Source of the DNA: Pseudomonas sivasensis
GTDB taxonomy: Bacteria > Pseudomonadota > Gammaproteobacteria > Pseudomonadales > Pseudomonadaceae
Assembly (NCBI RefSeq): GCF_013778505.1
Contig: NZ_JAAOWU010000003.1
Coordinates: 248,001 to 312,000, forward strand
Reading direction: 5' to 3'
Length of the DNA stretch: 64,000 bases
Of the stretch, positions 1 to 8,966 are shown piece after piece. The translations under genes were made by a program, and so were the position numbers. Position 1 is the first letter of the stretch; every line of letters starts with the position of its first letter. The notes beneath the pieces are model-generated. The model saw only the letters and a program-made list of their open reading frames with translations, was not told the origin of the DNA and searched no databases.

Positions 1-203
1 TACTCAAGGCCCAGCAATATCGCACGCAGGAACAGAACCGTGCCGATGCGTTGGAACGTCTGGTGGAGTTGATCCTCAGCGCCACCAAGGTGGAGAAAAA
101 GCGCCGGCCGACCAAGCCTACCCTGGGTTCGAAGAAGCGGCGCCTGGAATCCAAGACCAAGCGCGGCAGCATCAAGGCGGGGCGTGGCAAGGTCGACTTT
201 TAG
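1..203 (+). CDS. arfB: ArfB (YaeJ) peptidyl-tRNA hydrolase, C-terminal end only
   Basis: This is the 3' end of a gene that starts left of the window; 66 residues are visible, read from base 3. ArfB rescues ribosomes stalled on mRNAs without a stop codon: an N-terminal GGQ domain (not visible here) hydrolyses the peptidyl-tRNA, and a basic C-terminal tail lies in the empty mRNA channel. The visible part is that tail, with the family pattern RRPTKPT..GSK.RRLE.K..RG near the end. Its TAG stop overlaps the TAA stop of the convergent MFS gene by a few bases. The identification rests on the tail alone but the pattern is distinctive. Confidence 0.88.
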   Translation, partial: LKAQQYRTQEQNRADALERLVELILSATKVEKKRRPTKPTLGSKKRRLESKTKRGSIKAGRGKVDF

Positions 204-1396
204 TCGCCGCGTGCCTCGCGGGCCAGGGGCGCTTGCCGGTAGAGGTACACGCTCAGCAGCAAGCCACCGAGGGCGGCGAGGGCGGCGAACAGGAAGATCG
301 ACGCAAAACCGAAGCCTGCCGCCACGGCCCCGGCCAACGGACCGGTGATGCCCAGGGACAGGTCGATAAACAGCGAGTAGGCGCCCACCGCCGAACCGCG
401 GCTGGACGCGGGCACCAGGTTGACCGCTTCCACCCCCAGTGCCGGAAACACCAGGGAAAACCCGAACCCGCTCAATGCCGCGCCGGCCAAGGCCAGGTTG
501 GCGTCAGGCGCCAGCCACAGCAACAGCAGGCCGAGGATCTCTACTGACAGGCACGCAATCGCCACGCGAAAGCCGCCGATGCGGTTGATCAAATTCCCGA
601 ACAGTAGCCGTGCGCCGATAAAACTGGCGCCAAACAGGCTCAGGGCCCACACCGCGTTATCCCAGTGCTGAGTGGTGTAATACAAAGTGATAAAGGTGGC
701 GATGGTGCCAAAGCCGATGGAACCCAAGGCCAGCGCGCAGCCGTGGGGCAATACACGGCCCAGCACGTTCATGAACGGTAAGCGCACACCGGCCACGATC
801 GGCGCGGCAACCTTGTTCCAGGCCAGCAAAAGGCCGACGACGGCCAGCAGGATAATGCTGACGCCCATGCTCCACAGCCCGAAATTTTTCACCAGCACTA
901 CGCCCAACGGCGCGCCGACGGCCAACGCGCCATAGCTGGCAATGCCGTTCCAGGAGATGACCTTGGCCGTATTCGCCGCGCCAACTCGGCCGATGCCCCA
1001 GCCGATGGCGCCAGACCCCACCAGGCTTTCTGCGCTGCCCAGTACCAATCGACCGACGAGCAGGCTGCCCAGGCTGACAGCCGGCAGGTTTGAAAACCAC
1101 GCAGCGAGCAACATGAACACGCCACTCAGGCCGCAGCCCGCCAGGCCGATCAGCACCGCGCGCTTGCTACCCAGGTTATCGATGATTTTGCCCGCGTAAG
1201 GACGGCTCAGCAGGGTGGCCAGGTATTGCACGCTGATCACCAGCCCTGCGATCACCGCGCCATAGCCCAACTCACTGTGGACATAGCCCGGCAACACGGC
1301 CAGGGGGATACCGATATTCAGGTAGCCGATAAAGGTGAACAACACGATGGAAACAACTTGCAGCGTGACCGCCATGGGGCGCTGGGTATCTGGCAT
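200..1396 (-). CDS. YhhS-family MFS transporter
   Basis: A 398-aa inner membrane protein with about 12 hydrophobic segments, the size usual for 12-TM major facilitator proteins. It resembles E. coli YhhS along its length: the N-terminal VSIVLF...[13 protein letters not shown] region, the loop 2-3 signature around [11 protein letters not shown], and the [14 protein letters not shown] segment in the C-terminal half. YhhS-type proteins are drug/metabolite exporters whose natural substrate is poorly defined. The gene is convergent with arfB and its 3' end overlaps that gene's stop codon. No regulator is adjacent, so the substrate cannot be inferred from context. Confidence 0.85.
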   Translation of the reverse strand: MPDTQRPMAVTLQVVSIVLFTFIGYLNIGIPLAVLPGYVHSELGYGAVIAGLVISVQYLATLLSRPYAGKIIDNLGSKRAVLIGLAGCGLSGVFMLLAAWFSNLPAVSLGSLLVGRLVLGSAESLVGSGAIGWGIGRVGAANTAKVISWNGIASYGALAVGAPLGVVLVKNFGLWSMGVSIILLAVVGLLLAWNKVAAPIVAGVRLPFMNVLGRVLPHGCALALGSIGFGTIATFITLYYTTQHWDNAVWALSLFGASFIGARLLFGNLINRIGGFRVAIACLSVEILGLLLLWLAPDANLALAGAALSGFGFSLVFPALGVEAVNLVPASSRGSAVGAYSLFIDLSLGITGPLAGAVAAGFGFASIFLFAALAALGGLLLSVYLYRQAPLAREARGD

Positions 1397-1501
1397 GGGG
1401 AGAGGTCCACTGTCGCAGCAGGTAAAGATAGGCTGCTAATGATACCGGTGCTTTGACGTGTGCAGGGCGGTAAAACGCAAAAACGTCAGATCAAAAAGAC
1501 G

Positions 1502-1684
1502 TCAGGTTTTGGTCGGGGCCAGTAATTGGGTGGTGACCAGAGCAGCCAAGGCGTTTTCCTGGGTACCGAAGCGCTTGAGTAGTACGGCTTGCTTGTCCGC
1601 GCTGAGGCGGTTCCACACTTCGACCATCTGCAAGGCAGCGTCGAGTACGGCGGTGTCCGGGGTATTGGGGAGGGTATCGGTCAT
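1502..1684 (-). CDS. small hypothetical protein (60 aa)
   Basis: A 60-aa acidic-to-neutral ORF predicted to be mostly helical, with no signal peptide or membrane segment. I do not recognise a domain. The Shine-Dalgarno sequence upstream is weak. It sits between the MFS gene and another small ORF on the same strand, with short gaps, and no long competing ORF covers it with better coding character. It is probably a genus-level hypothetical protein. Confidence 0.5.
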   Translation of the reverse strand: MTDTLPNTPDTAVLDAALQMVEVWNRLSADKQAVLLKRFGTQENALAALVTTQLLAPTKT

Positions 1685-1758
1685 GGCGGGGATCTCGGAG
1701 GATTCAGGCAGTGTGGAAAGCGCTCAAAGCTGCGCTTTCCACACGGTCTGGTACGGCG

Positions 1759-1887
1759 TCAGTCCTGGCTTTTGCTGTCGACTGGTTTTGCTTCTTTGGC
1801 CTCAGGCTGCTTCGCGCTGGCCTGCTGCGGTGTTGGCTGCTCAGTTTCGTGCAGGCTTGGGAAGGGGAGATTAGGTATCTCGTGCAT
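1759..1887 (-). CDS. small proline-rich hypothetical protein (42 aa)
   Basis: The ORF opens further upstream, but the ATG at 1887 is preceded by a good ribosome binding site (GAGGAG, 8-bp spacer), giving a 42-aa product. It begins MHEIPNLPFPSL and continues with a Gln/Pro/Ala/Lys-rich tail that looks disordered. There is no signal peptide. No function can be assigned; the strong start signal is the main support that it is translated. Confidence 0.5.
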   Translation of the reverse strand: MHEIPNLPFPSLHETEQPTPQQASAKQPEAKEAKPVDSKSQD

Positions 1888-2047
1888 CGTCGTCGCTCCT
1901 CGCAAGGTCTGTTTTTTCAATCGCAGGTGATTTCGCGCTCTCAAAAAGCTTTGGCAGGATACAGCACTGTAAATGACAAAAAGACTTTTATATCGGCGGA
2001 TGCACGAACCTTTATGGCTTCACGCAAGTGACAAGAGGTCACACCGT

Positions 2048-2359
2048 TCAGAACGGCACCTTGCCCAGGATCATGTCGCGGTACATCACAAAATCTCCCA
2101 GCAGGCTGTAGAACGGGTGCTGAAAGGTTGCCGGGCGGTTCTTTTCGAAGAAGAAGTGTCCGATCCAGGCAAAGCTGTAGCCGGCAATCGGCACTGCCAG
2201 CAATAGGCCTAACGACCCCCTGCCAATGGCATAGGCCAAAATACCGATCACGAGGGTGGTGCCGATAAAGTGCAGGCGGCGGCAGGTGCTGTTGGCGTGT
2301 TCGGCCAAATAGTAAGGGTAAAACTCGGCGAAGCTATTGAATCGCTTGACGTTTTCCAC
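2048..2359 (-). CDS. DUF962 (Mpo1-like) membrane protein
   Basis: A 103-aa protein with the DUF962 pattern: an N-terminal YPYYLAEH...CRRLHFIG segment, two hydrophobic helices in the middle, and a C-terminal GHFFFEKNRPATF.HP..S..GDF signature. The conserved histidines near residues 20, 30, 70 and 80 match those of yeast Mpo1, an Fe(II)-dependent dioxygenase that alpha-oxidises 2-hydroxy fatty acids; the bacterial members are uncharacterised. Family membership is clear from sequence; a lipid oxidation role is inference only. It is transcribed alone, divergent from the AraC regulator. Confidence 0.8.
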   Translation of the reverse strand: MENVKRFNSFAEFYPYYLAEHANSTCRRLHFIGTTLVIGILAYAIGRGSLGLLLAVPIAGYSFAWIGHFFFEKNRPATFQHPFYSLLGDFVMYRDMILGKVPF

Positions 2360-2521
2360 GGTGACCGGCCCTTTTGATTGTTGTGCCGCCCAACAGATGT
2401 TCGGCGGGGAGCTTATTTGAGTCTAGAGTGATCAGTGGTAACAGCCAGTGACATTAGATGCCACTTTAGTATCCTTGGATTCCTGGCTGCCGTTATGAGC
2501 CTGCTTTATTAAGAAGACGCC

Positions 2522-3580
2522 ATGAGCGAACGAACAACTTCTGCAAGCTGGGCGATGGGGATAGTCAAGGCACTGGAAATGGATGGTCTGGATTGCCGCG
2601 CCCTGTTCAAGCAACTGGGCCTTGACTACGCCGCCCTCAATGACCCCGATGCTCGGTTCCCGCAAGACTCCATGACGCGCCTGTGGCAACGGGCGGTCGA
2701 GCTGTCGGGCAACCCCGCGATTGGCCTGAACATGGGCAAGGTAGTGCGCCCGGCGTCGTTTCATGTGGCGGGTTATGCGTTGATGTCCAGTAACACCCTG
2801 GCCGAGGGCTTCATGCGGCTGGTGCGTTACCAGCGGATCATTGCCGAAAGCGCCGACTTGAGTTTCCGACTGCTACCCGAAGGCTATGCGCTGATTCTGA
2901 CGGTGCATGGCGATCATCTGCCGCCCACAAGGCAAAGTGCCGAAGCCTCTCTGGCCTGTGCATTGGCACTATGCGGCTGGCTGACCGGCCGTACCTTGCA
3001 GCCGCGTAAAGTCATGTTGCAAGGTGAACAACCGGCGGATCTGGAGCCTTATAAGCAAGCTTTCCATGCACCATTGGAGTTCAACGCGCCCTATGACGCG
3101 TTGATTTTCGAACGTGCCGACATGGACGCACCGCTGCCGACGGCCAACGAGGCGATGGCGTTGTTGCACGACCGTTTTGCCGGTGAATACCTGGCGCGCT
3201 TTTCCGAGAGCCGCGTGACCCACAAGGCGAGGCAAGTGCTGTGTCGTCTGCTGCCCCAAGGCGAACCCAAGCGTGAAGTGGTGGCCCAGACGTTGCACCT
3301 GTCCCAGCGCACCTTGCAGCGGCGTCTGCAGGAGGAGGGCACGAGTTTTCAGACCCTGCTCGACGACACCCGCCGCGAACTCGCCGAGCAATACCTGGCA
3401 CAGCCGAGCATGACGCTGCTGGAGATTGCCTACCTGCTGGGCTTTGCTGATCCGAGCAACTTCTTCCGCGCGTTTCGCCGCTGGTTCGATACCACGCCCG
3501 GCGAATACAGGGCGCGGTTGCAAGACACGTCGACCGTCAGTGACGCCAGAACGCCGGGATGCACAGAACAAAGACTGTGA
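2522..3580 (+). CDS. AraC-family regulator with arabinose-binding-type N-domain (OruR/ArgR-like architecture)
   Basis: A 352-aa transcription regulator. Residues about 20-205 form the 'Arabinose_bd' ligand domain (PF12625 type) found in OruR and GliR-like regulators, and residues about 235-335 hold the paired AraC helix-turn-helix, ending in the signature around GFADPSNFFRAFRRWFDTTPGEYR. It is preceded by the divergent DUF962 gene. Its 3' end overlaps the convergent trkH by 44 bp, so the last dozen codons are shared antisense. No catabolic genes lie next to it, so its effector and regulon are unknown. Confidence 0.85.
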   Translation: MSERTTSASWAMGIVKALEMDGLDCRALFKQLGLDYAALNDPDARFPQDSMTRLWQRAVELSGNPAIGLNMGKVVRPASFHVAGYALMSSNTLAEGFMRLVRYQRIIAESADLSFRLLPEGYALILTVHGDHLPPTRQSAEASLACALALCGWLTGRTLQPRKVMLQGEQPADLEPYKQAFHAPLEFNAPYDALIFERADMDAPLPTANEAMALLHDRFAGEYLARFSESRVTHKARQVLCRLLPQGEPKREVVAQTLHLSQRTLQRRLQEEGTSFQTLLDDTRRELAEQYLAQPSMTLLEIAYLLGFADPSNFFRAFRRWFDTTPGEYRARLQDTSTVSDARTPGCTEQRL

Positions 3581-4991
3581 TGATCTCCAGCCGGCCCAGC
3601 AGCATGCCCAGGGACAGGATCCACTTGGCCGCATCCGGCAGACTGGAGAAGTTGCCCGCCGGGCCGATCGTTTCCCCAAGGCCAGGGCCGACGCCGGAGA
3701 CGGTACTTGCGGCGCCGGTGAGTGCGGTCATCCAGTCCAGGCCCAGGAGCGACAGGGCTAACGCGATAGCGCAGATGGTAATGGCAAAGAAAAACGAGAA
3801 GGTCAGGATCGAGCGCACGATCTCTTCGTCGAGACGGTGGCCGTTGTACTTCTGCTTGATCACCGCGCGCGGGTGAATCAGCTGGTTCAAGTTGGCCTTG
3901 AGCAGGATATAGGCGACCTGGAAGCGGAAGATCTTGATCCCACCGGCGGTGGAACCTGAACAGCCACCGATAAAGCCCAGGTAGAAGAACAACATCAGTG
4001 AGAAGTTGCCCCACAGGCTGTAGTCCCCCAGCGCAAAGCCGGTGGTCGTGACGACTGAGGTGACGTTCAACGCCACGTGCCGCAGTGCATCCAGCCAGTG
4101 CAGGTTGGTGGTCCACCAGTACCAGGTGCCGAGTACCAGCCAGGTCACTACCAGCAAACCGAGCAAGCCCTGTACCTGCTGGTCCCTGAGCAGCGCCCGG
4201 CGGTTGCCGCGTAAAGTGGCGACGTACAGGGTGAATGGCAGGCTGCCGAGGATCATCACCACCACCGCGACCCAATGCACCGCCGGTTGTTTCCAGTGGG
4301 CCAGGGATTCGTCGGAGGTAGAGAACCCACCGGTGGAAATCGCCGACATCGCATGGTTGATCGCGTCAAACAGGCCCATGCCGGCCCACCAGAACGCCAG
4401 GCTGCCGAGGATGGTGATGCCTACATACGCCGCCACAATCAGCCGCGCCACCATGTGTGAGCGGGGCATAACCTTTTCCGAACGATCCGAGGACTCGGTC
4501 TGGAACAGGCGCATGCCGCCAATGCGCAGCAGCGGCAGGATCGCTACCGCCATGCCGATAAAGCCGATACCGCCCAGCCAGTGCAGCAGCGAACGCCACA
4601 TCAGGATGCCCGGCGACATGCTGTCCAGCCCGCTGAGCACCGTAGAACCCGTGGCAGTAATGCCGGACATGCTTTCGAAAAACGAGTCGGTGTAGCTGAT
4701 GTGCTGGGTCAGCAAAAACGGCAGCGCGGCGAACACACACACCACCACCCAACTGGTGACCGTCAGCAGGTACATGTCCCGCGGGCGCAGGTGCACGTGC
4801 TCCGGGCGACCGGGGATTACAAGGGCAAGGCCGGCGATAAAGGTGATGAGGCTGGCCCACAGGAACGAGGGCAAGTCGCTGGTGCGTTCGAAGATCACCA
4901 GGGTGGCCATGGGCACGACCATGGCGATCGCGAGGGTGATCAGGAAGATGCCGATGATGAAACCGATGATGCGTAGGGTCGGCAACGCCAT
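3537..4991 (-). CDS. trkH: TrkH potassium uptake protein, channel subunit
   Basis: A 484-aa integral membrane protein of the TrkH/KtrB family, the K+-conducting subunit of the Trk system that works with the NAD-binding TrkA. Four M1-P-M2 repeats are visible through their selectivity-filter segments: TATGST, ISTGGFS, TTTGFALG and VSGVGPG, each with the key glycine. The length fits E. coli TrkH (483 aa). The gene is monocistronic here (trkA is not adjacent), and it overlaps the convergent AraC gene at the 3' end. Confidence 0.93.
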   Translation of the reverse strand: MALPTLRIIGFIIGIFLITLAIAMVVPMATLVIFERTSDLPSFLWASLITFIAGLALVIPGRPEHVHLRPRDMYLLTVTSWVVVCVFAALPFLLTQHISYTDSFFESMSGITATGSTVLSGLDSMSPGILMWRSLLHWLGGIGFIGMAVAILPLLRIGGMRLFQTESSDRSEKVMPRSHMVARLIVAAYVGITILGSLAFWWAGMGLFDAINHAMSAISTGGFSTSDESLAHWKQPAVHWVAVVVMILGSLPFTLYVATLRGNRRALLRDQQVQGLLGLLVVTWLVLGTWYWWTTNLHWLDALRHVALNVTSVVTTTGFALGDYSLWGNFSLMLFFYLGFIGGCSGSTAGGIKIFRFQVAYILLKANLNQLIHPRAVIKQKYNGHRLDEEIVRSILTFSFFFAITICAIALALSLLGLDWMTALTGAASTVSGVGPGLGETIGPAGNFSSLPDAAKWILSLGMLLGRLEIITVFVLCIPAFWRH

Positions 4992-5076
4992 GAAATGAGC
5001 TCGAAATAGGGCAGAGGCGTCATTCTACCTAGGGTGCAGGGCATGTAAACCGGGCCTTGAAAGCGACGCAAATCAA

Positions 5077-5166
5077 ATGAGGGAGGGGGCTTGCCCCCGA
5101 TGGCGGTGTGTCAGCGAAGAAAATATCTGCTGAACCAGCGCTATCGGGGGCAAGCTCCCTCCCGCA
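5077..5166. repeat. REPIN (two inverted REP sequences)
   Basis: Two arms of about 25 bp in inverted orientation, the left reading GAGGGAGGGGGCTTGCCCCC and the right its near complement, separated by about 40 bp. It lies just beyond the terminator downstream of the imelysin gene and upstream of trkH. It is the standard head-to-head arrangement that recurs through this window. Confidence 0.88.
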
Positions 5167-5203
5167 TTGGTTCCTGAGTGTTGGTACTGCTGTGAAAGGC
5201 AGG

Positions 5204-5232
5204 TAAAAAAAAGGCGACCCGAAGGTCGCCTC
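5204..5232 (-). terminator. Rho-independent terminator of the imelysin gene
   Basis: On the minus strand a GGCGACC/GGTCGCC stem with a TTCG tetraloop is followed by a run of eight T. It lies about 18 bp after the stop codon of the imelysin gene. Confidence 0.92.
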
Positions 5233-5249
5233 ATTCAACGCGGCACTGA

Positions 5250-6593
5250 TCAGAACTCGTGATCAGCGTTATCCGGGTTCAGGTCGCTGATGCCCAGCTT
5301 GCCCGCTGCGGCTTCGATCGAACCGGTCTGCTTGACCAGCGAAGCAATCGCGTCGCGCACGATTTGGTTGCCTGCGTCGTTGCCGGCCGCGATCAACTGG
5401 TCGTAGTGCTCACCTTTGTTGGCATGATCAACGATGACCTGCATCTTGGCTTCGGTCGCAGCCAGGTCGGCCTTCAGAGCGGTGTCGGCAGCCGGATCGG
5501 CCTTGGCTACCAGGGACGACAGGCTCGCGCCGGTCATCTTGGTGCCGTCGACGCGGGTGTATTCGCCCAAGTAGACGTTGCGGATGCCCTTGGCGTCGTA
5601 GAACTGCGAGTTGTGGGTGTTATCGCTGAAGCAATCGTGTTCGTCTTCCGGCGAGTTGGCTTCCAGGGAAACCTTCATGCGCTCACCGGCCAACTCGCCC
5701 AGGGACAGGCTGCCCATGCCGAACAGCATTTTGCGCAGGCCGTCGGTGGCAGGTTCTGCCTCCAGGGTGGCGCGGTAGTTGTCTTCGACGTTGGGTTTCC
5801 AGTTGCCGACCATTTCCTGCAGGTCGCTGACCAGCAATTGGGTCACGGCGCTGAGGTAGGCACGACGACGCTCGTTGTGGCCGCCAGTGGCGCCATCACC
5901 GGTCAGGTAGTCCGAGGCAGGACGGTTGCCGGCGCCAGGGCCGGTGCCGTTCAGGTCTTGGCCCCAGAGCAGGAATTCGATGGCGTGGTAGCCGGTGGCG
6001 ACGTTGGCTTCGGAACCACCCAGCTCGTTGAGACTGGCGAGTTTTTCCGGGGTGATGTCCTTCACGTCGATCTTGTCTTCGCCGACCTGGATCTCGGTGT
6101 TGGCGATGATGTTGGCAGTGGCGCCAGGGTTACCCAGGGCGTGCTCGTAGGATTTGTCGACGTAGTCGATCAGGCCTTCGTCCAGGGGCCAGGCGTTAAC
6201 CTGACCTTCCCAATCATCAATGATGGTGTTGCCGAAGCGAAACACTTCGCTCTGCAGGTACGGCACGCGCGCTGCAACCCAAGCGGCACGGGCGGCTTTC
6301 AGGGTTTCGTCGTTAGGCTTGGCGAGGAAGGCGTCGATCGCGGTTTGCAGGGTTTTTGCGGTGGATTCGGCATCGCTGTACACCGCGAAGACCATATCGG
6401 CGTAATGCGCGACAACGGCCTTGGCAGCCGCTTCGTCGACCTGACCGGCAGGAGTGGCAGCCGCTGGAGCGGTGGTGCTGGCGGCCGGGGTCGGCGCCTG
6501 GGGCGCTGCGGCCTTGTCTTTACCTTCGCCGCAACCGGCGAGAGAAATGGCAATGGCCAGCAGACTGGCGGTGGCCAGGGGCATACGAATCAT
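5250..6593 (-). CDS. icmP: imelysin-family lipoprotein, IcmP (insulin-cleaving metalloproteinase)-like
   Basis: A 447-aa lipoprotein of the imelysin (peptidase M75-like) family. The ATG at 6593 is chosen because AGGA lies 8 bp upstream and it gives a classical lipobox, LAGC with Cys21; the ORF extends 16 codons further but without a good start. A Pro/Ala-rich linker (about 25-50) precedes the imelysin domain, which carries the GxHxxE motif as GYHAIEF near residue 201. Homologues include PA4370 (IcmP) of P. aeruginosa and iron-regulated IrpA. PA4370 likewise lies beside bifA, which supports orthology. Family work suggests a role linked to iron; whether it is a true protease is unsettled. Its own terminator follows. 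Confidence 0.85.
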   Translation of the reverse strand: MIRMPLATASLLAIAISLAGCGEGKDKAAAPQAPTPAASTTAPAAATPAGQVDEAAAKAVVAHYADMVFAVYSDAESTAKTLQTAIDAFLAKPNDETLKAARAAWVAARVPYLQSEVFRFGNTIIDDWEGQVNAWPLDEGLIDYVDKSYEHALGNPGATANIIANTEIQVGEDKIDVKDITPEKLASLNELGGSEANVATGYHAIEFLLWGQDLNGTGPGAGNRPASDYLTGDGATGGHNERRRAYLSAVTQLLVSDLQEMVGNWKPNVEDNYRATLEAEPATDGLRKMLFGMGSLSLGELAGERMKVSLEANSPEDEHDCFSDNTHNSQFYDAKGIRNVYLGEYTRVDGTKMTGASLSSLVAKADPAADTALKADLAATEAKMQVIVDHANKGEHYDQLIAAGNDAGNQIVRDAIASLVKQTGSIEAAAGKLGISDLNPDNADHEF

Positions 6594-6719
6594 GGCGAAC
6601 ATCCTGCTTCGGTTGTTAATAGGGCACGCGAGGGCGCGCAAAACTGCAACATAATGCGAAAGATTTGCATTTTGTGTAAAGGGTTAAACGCGGGAAATAT
6701 TCAGTATCGTTTTGCCCCG

Positions 6720-8771
6720 TCAGAGAATGGCTGCGTTATTACGCTCAGCCTGCTTCAGAAAAACTGCCAGCTCCCGGGCCTGCAAGGGTTTGCTGTAGTA
6801 GTAGCCCTGACCTTCATGACAGCCCTCAGAGATGATGTAGGCTTCTTGCTCGGCGGTTTCCACGCCTTCAGCGATGACCTGCATGCCCAGGCTTTTGCCC
6901 AGTTGGATAATCGCCCGCACGATGGTGGCATCGTCGTCGTCGTCCAGCAGGTCTTGGACGAAGCTTTTGTCGATCTTGATCTTGTCCAGCGGCAGGCTCT
7001 TGAGATAGCTGAGCGATGAATAGCCGGTGCCAAAGTCATCGATGGCGATCAACGCCCCGGAGCGGCGCAGGCTCAGCAGGTGTTGGGCGGCGGTGCTGAT
7101 GTCTTCCATCAGCCCGGTTTCGGTAACTTCCAACTCCAGGCTGCGCGGCGGTAAACGGTAAATCTGCATCAGGTTATTGACCACCCGCGGCAATTCGGCG
7201 TGGTGCAACTGCACGGTGGAAAGGTTGACCGCCATGCGCAGGTCGATGAAGCCCTGGTCATGCCATTCGCGCAATTGCCGGCAAGCCTGGTCCAGCACCC
7301 ATTCGCCGATCGCAATAATGGTGCCGTTCTGTTCGGCCAGCGGGATAAACAGGTCCGGCGGCACCAAGCCGTGTTCTGGATGTTGCCAGCGGATGAGCGC
7401 TTCCACACCGACCACATGCTGGTCGCGATAGCTGATCTGCGGTTGGTACACCAGGTGAAACTGGTCACGTCCCAGGGCGTCCCGCAGGTCTTTCTCCAAC
7501 TCACGGCGACGGCGCATCTCGCTGTCGACGCTGGCGATATAAAACTGATAGCGGTTGCGCGAACGGCTCTTGGCCAGGGTCATGGTCTGTTCGGCTTTTT
7601 GCAGCAGCTTCTCGGTGCTGTCGCCGTCTTCCGGGAACAGGGTGATGCCGATGGTGGCCCGCAGGCGAATCTGTTCGTGGTCGAGGGCGAATTCCCCTTC
7701 CAGATCGTCGAGGATACTTTGCGCCAGTTCGGCGGCTTCATAAGGCTGTTCGATATCGGCCTGTACCAGGGCGAACTGGTCACCCCCCAAGCGGGCGAGC
7801 GCGCCGAGGCGGCCGCTGTGGGCCCGCAGACGGTCGGCCAGGGCGAGTAGCAATTTATCGCCGGCCTGGTAGGTGAACTGCTCGTTTACGCTTTTAAAAT
7901 CATCCAGCCCCACGCACAACACCGCTACGCGGCGCTGACGGCGGCCGGCGTCGATCAGGATCTTGTCCAGTTGCTCCTGCAGTTTCTGGCGATTCGGCAG
8001 GCCGGTCAGGAAATCATACTGGGCCATGCGCAGCAGGCTGCTTTCTGCTTCGTGGCGCAGATGGGTATTACGTTCGATAGATTCGAGTAACTGATTGGCG
8101 GTATTGATCCACAACCCTAATTCGTTGCGTTCATGGCCCTTGAGCTGCGGGATCTTGTGTTCGCTGGGGCGGTCAGGGTTGATCGACGTCAGGTGCCCGA
8201 TAATCCGCGACAGCGGCTTGGTCAGCAGCCAGTGATACACCAAGTACAACACCAGGCCCATGGCCAATGCGCGTAATACCCCGGAAATAAAGATGATCAC
8301 TGAGCTGACAATAAAGCCTTTGCCATAGGTGGCGGTGTCGAGGGTGATGCTCAGGTCGCCGTAGTACTCGCTGTAGGGGCCTTTGCCGACCAATGCGGTG
8401 GTGAACGTGCGCTCCTGTCCCAGAATCAGGTCGGTCAACCAGCGGCTGGAGGAATGCTGCAAAGCGCGGCTTTTTTCCGCGAGCATGGTTTCGTTGGGAT
8501 GGCCGATGGAGGCCATGCGCACGGCATCGTCCTGAAACAGACCTTCAATCACCTGCATACCCATCTCGCGGTCCAGGCTGTAGACAGCCTGGGTCGAGGG
8601 GTCGCGGAACATGTCGAGGATGCGCTGGGCATCTTCGGCCACGGCATGGCGCGTCTTGTAGGCATCGAAAACGATCTGCGCCACGCTCAGCGCAACGCCC
8701 ACGATCAATGCCGACAGCAGCACAACCCGTAGCAACTTCACCGACAAGCTGTTTTTGAGTTCCAGCTTCAA
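6720..8771 (-). CDS. bifA: BifA c-di-GMP phosphodiesterase (degenerate GGDEF + EAL)
   Basis: A 683-aa inner membrane protein: TM helix at about 13-32, periplasmic region, second TM at about 153-180, then GGDEF and EAL domains. The GGDEF site reads GGDQF (329-333), as in P. aeruginosa BifA; the EAL domain keeps EALIRW (457-462) and DDFGTGYSSL, so phosphodiesterase activity is expected. BifA lowers c-di-GMP, restraining biofilm formation and favouring swarming. The order imelysin-bifA-sodB matches PA4370-PA4366. The start codon is TTG at 8771, with AAGGA about 8 bp upstream; no in-frame ATG fits the homologous N-terminus MKLELKNSLSVKLL. The rare start codon may limit expression. Confidence 0.93.
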   Translation of the reverse strand: MKLELKNSLSVKLLRVVLLSALIVGVALSVAQIVFDAYKTRHAVAEDAQRILDMFRDPSTQAVYSLDREMGMQVIEGLFQDDAVRMASIGHPNETMLAEKSRALQHSSSRWLTDLILGQERTFTTALVGKGPYSEYYGDLSITLDTATYGKGFIVSSVIIFISGVLRALAMGLVLYLVYHWLLTKPLSRIIGHLTSINPDRPSEHKIPQLKGHERNELGLWINTANQLLESIERNTHLRHEAESSLLRMAQYDFLTGLPNRQKLQEQLDKILIDAGRRQRRVAVLCVGLDDFKSVNEQFTYQAGDKLLLALADRLRAHSGRLGALARLGGDQFALVQADIEQPYEAAELAQSILDDLEGEFALDHEQIRLRATIGITLFPEDGDSTEKLLQKAEQTMTLAKSRSRNRYQFYIASVDSEMRRRRELEKDLRDALGRDQFHLVYQPQISYRDQHVVGVEALIRWQHPEHGLVPPDLFIPLAEQNGTIIAIGEWVLDQACRQLREWHDQGFIDLRMAVNLSTVQLHHAELPRVVNNLMQIYRLPPRSLELEVTETGLMEDISTAAQHLLSLRRSGALIAIDDFGTGYSSLSYLKSLPLDKIKIDKSFVQDLLDDDDDATIVRAIIQLGKSLGMQVIAEGVETAEQEAYIISEGCHEGQGYYYSKPLQARELAVFLKQAERNNAAIL

Positions 8772-8896
8772 AGGGGCATTCCTTGTCTCATGCGGGTGGC
8801 CTTCAATATGCCATGAGTATTGGCAATCTGGTGATGGCAGTCAAAGGAACATTGCAGTGAGAAGGGGATGGATGTTTTGTTCGGGCAGGGGGCAGG

Positions 8897-8925
8897 AAAA
8901 CGGCGGATTTGATCCGCCGTTATTT
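8897..8925 (-). terminator. perfect hairpin between bifA and the 54-aa protein gene
   Basis: AACGGCGGAT and ATCCGCCGTT form a perfect 10-bp stem with a 3-base loop. On the minus strand it is followed by only three T then TCC, so it is a moderate terminator at best. It sits about 45 bp past the stop of the small gene. Confidence 0.6.
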
Positions 8926-8966
8926 GTTACGCGTGCGAGTGCGAAGGGGCGTCAGCGGGTGGCGGA

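Noticed and set aside
6651..6675. possible Fur box upstream of the imelysin gene
   Set aside because: AATGCGAAAGATTTGCATT is a partly symmetric AT-rich site in the right place, but agreement with the Fur consensus is weak, so I do not list it as a site.
5259..7019. 586-aa open frame on the plus strand
   Set aside because: It is antisense to the imelysin gene and the end of bifA, with Gly/Val/Asp-rich shadow composition; both real genes have strong family signatures.
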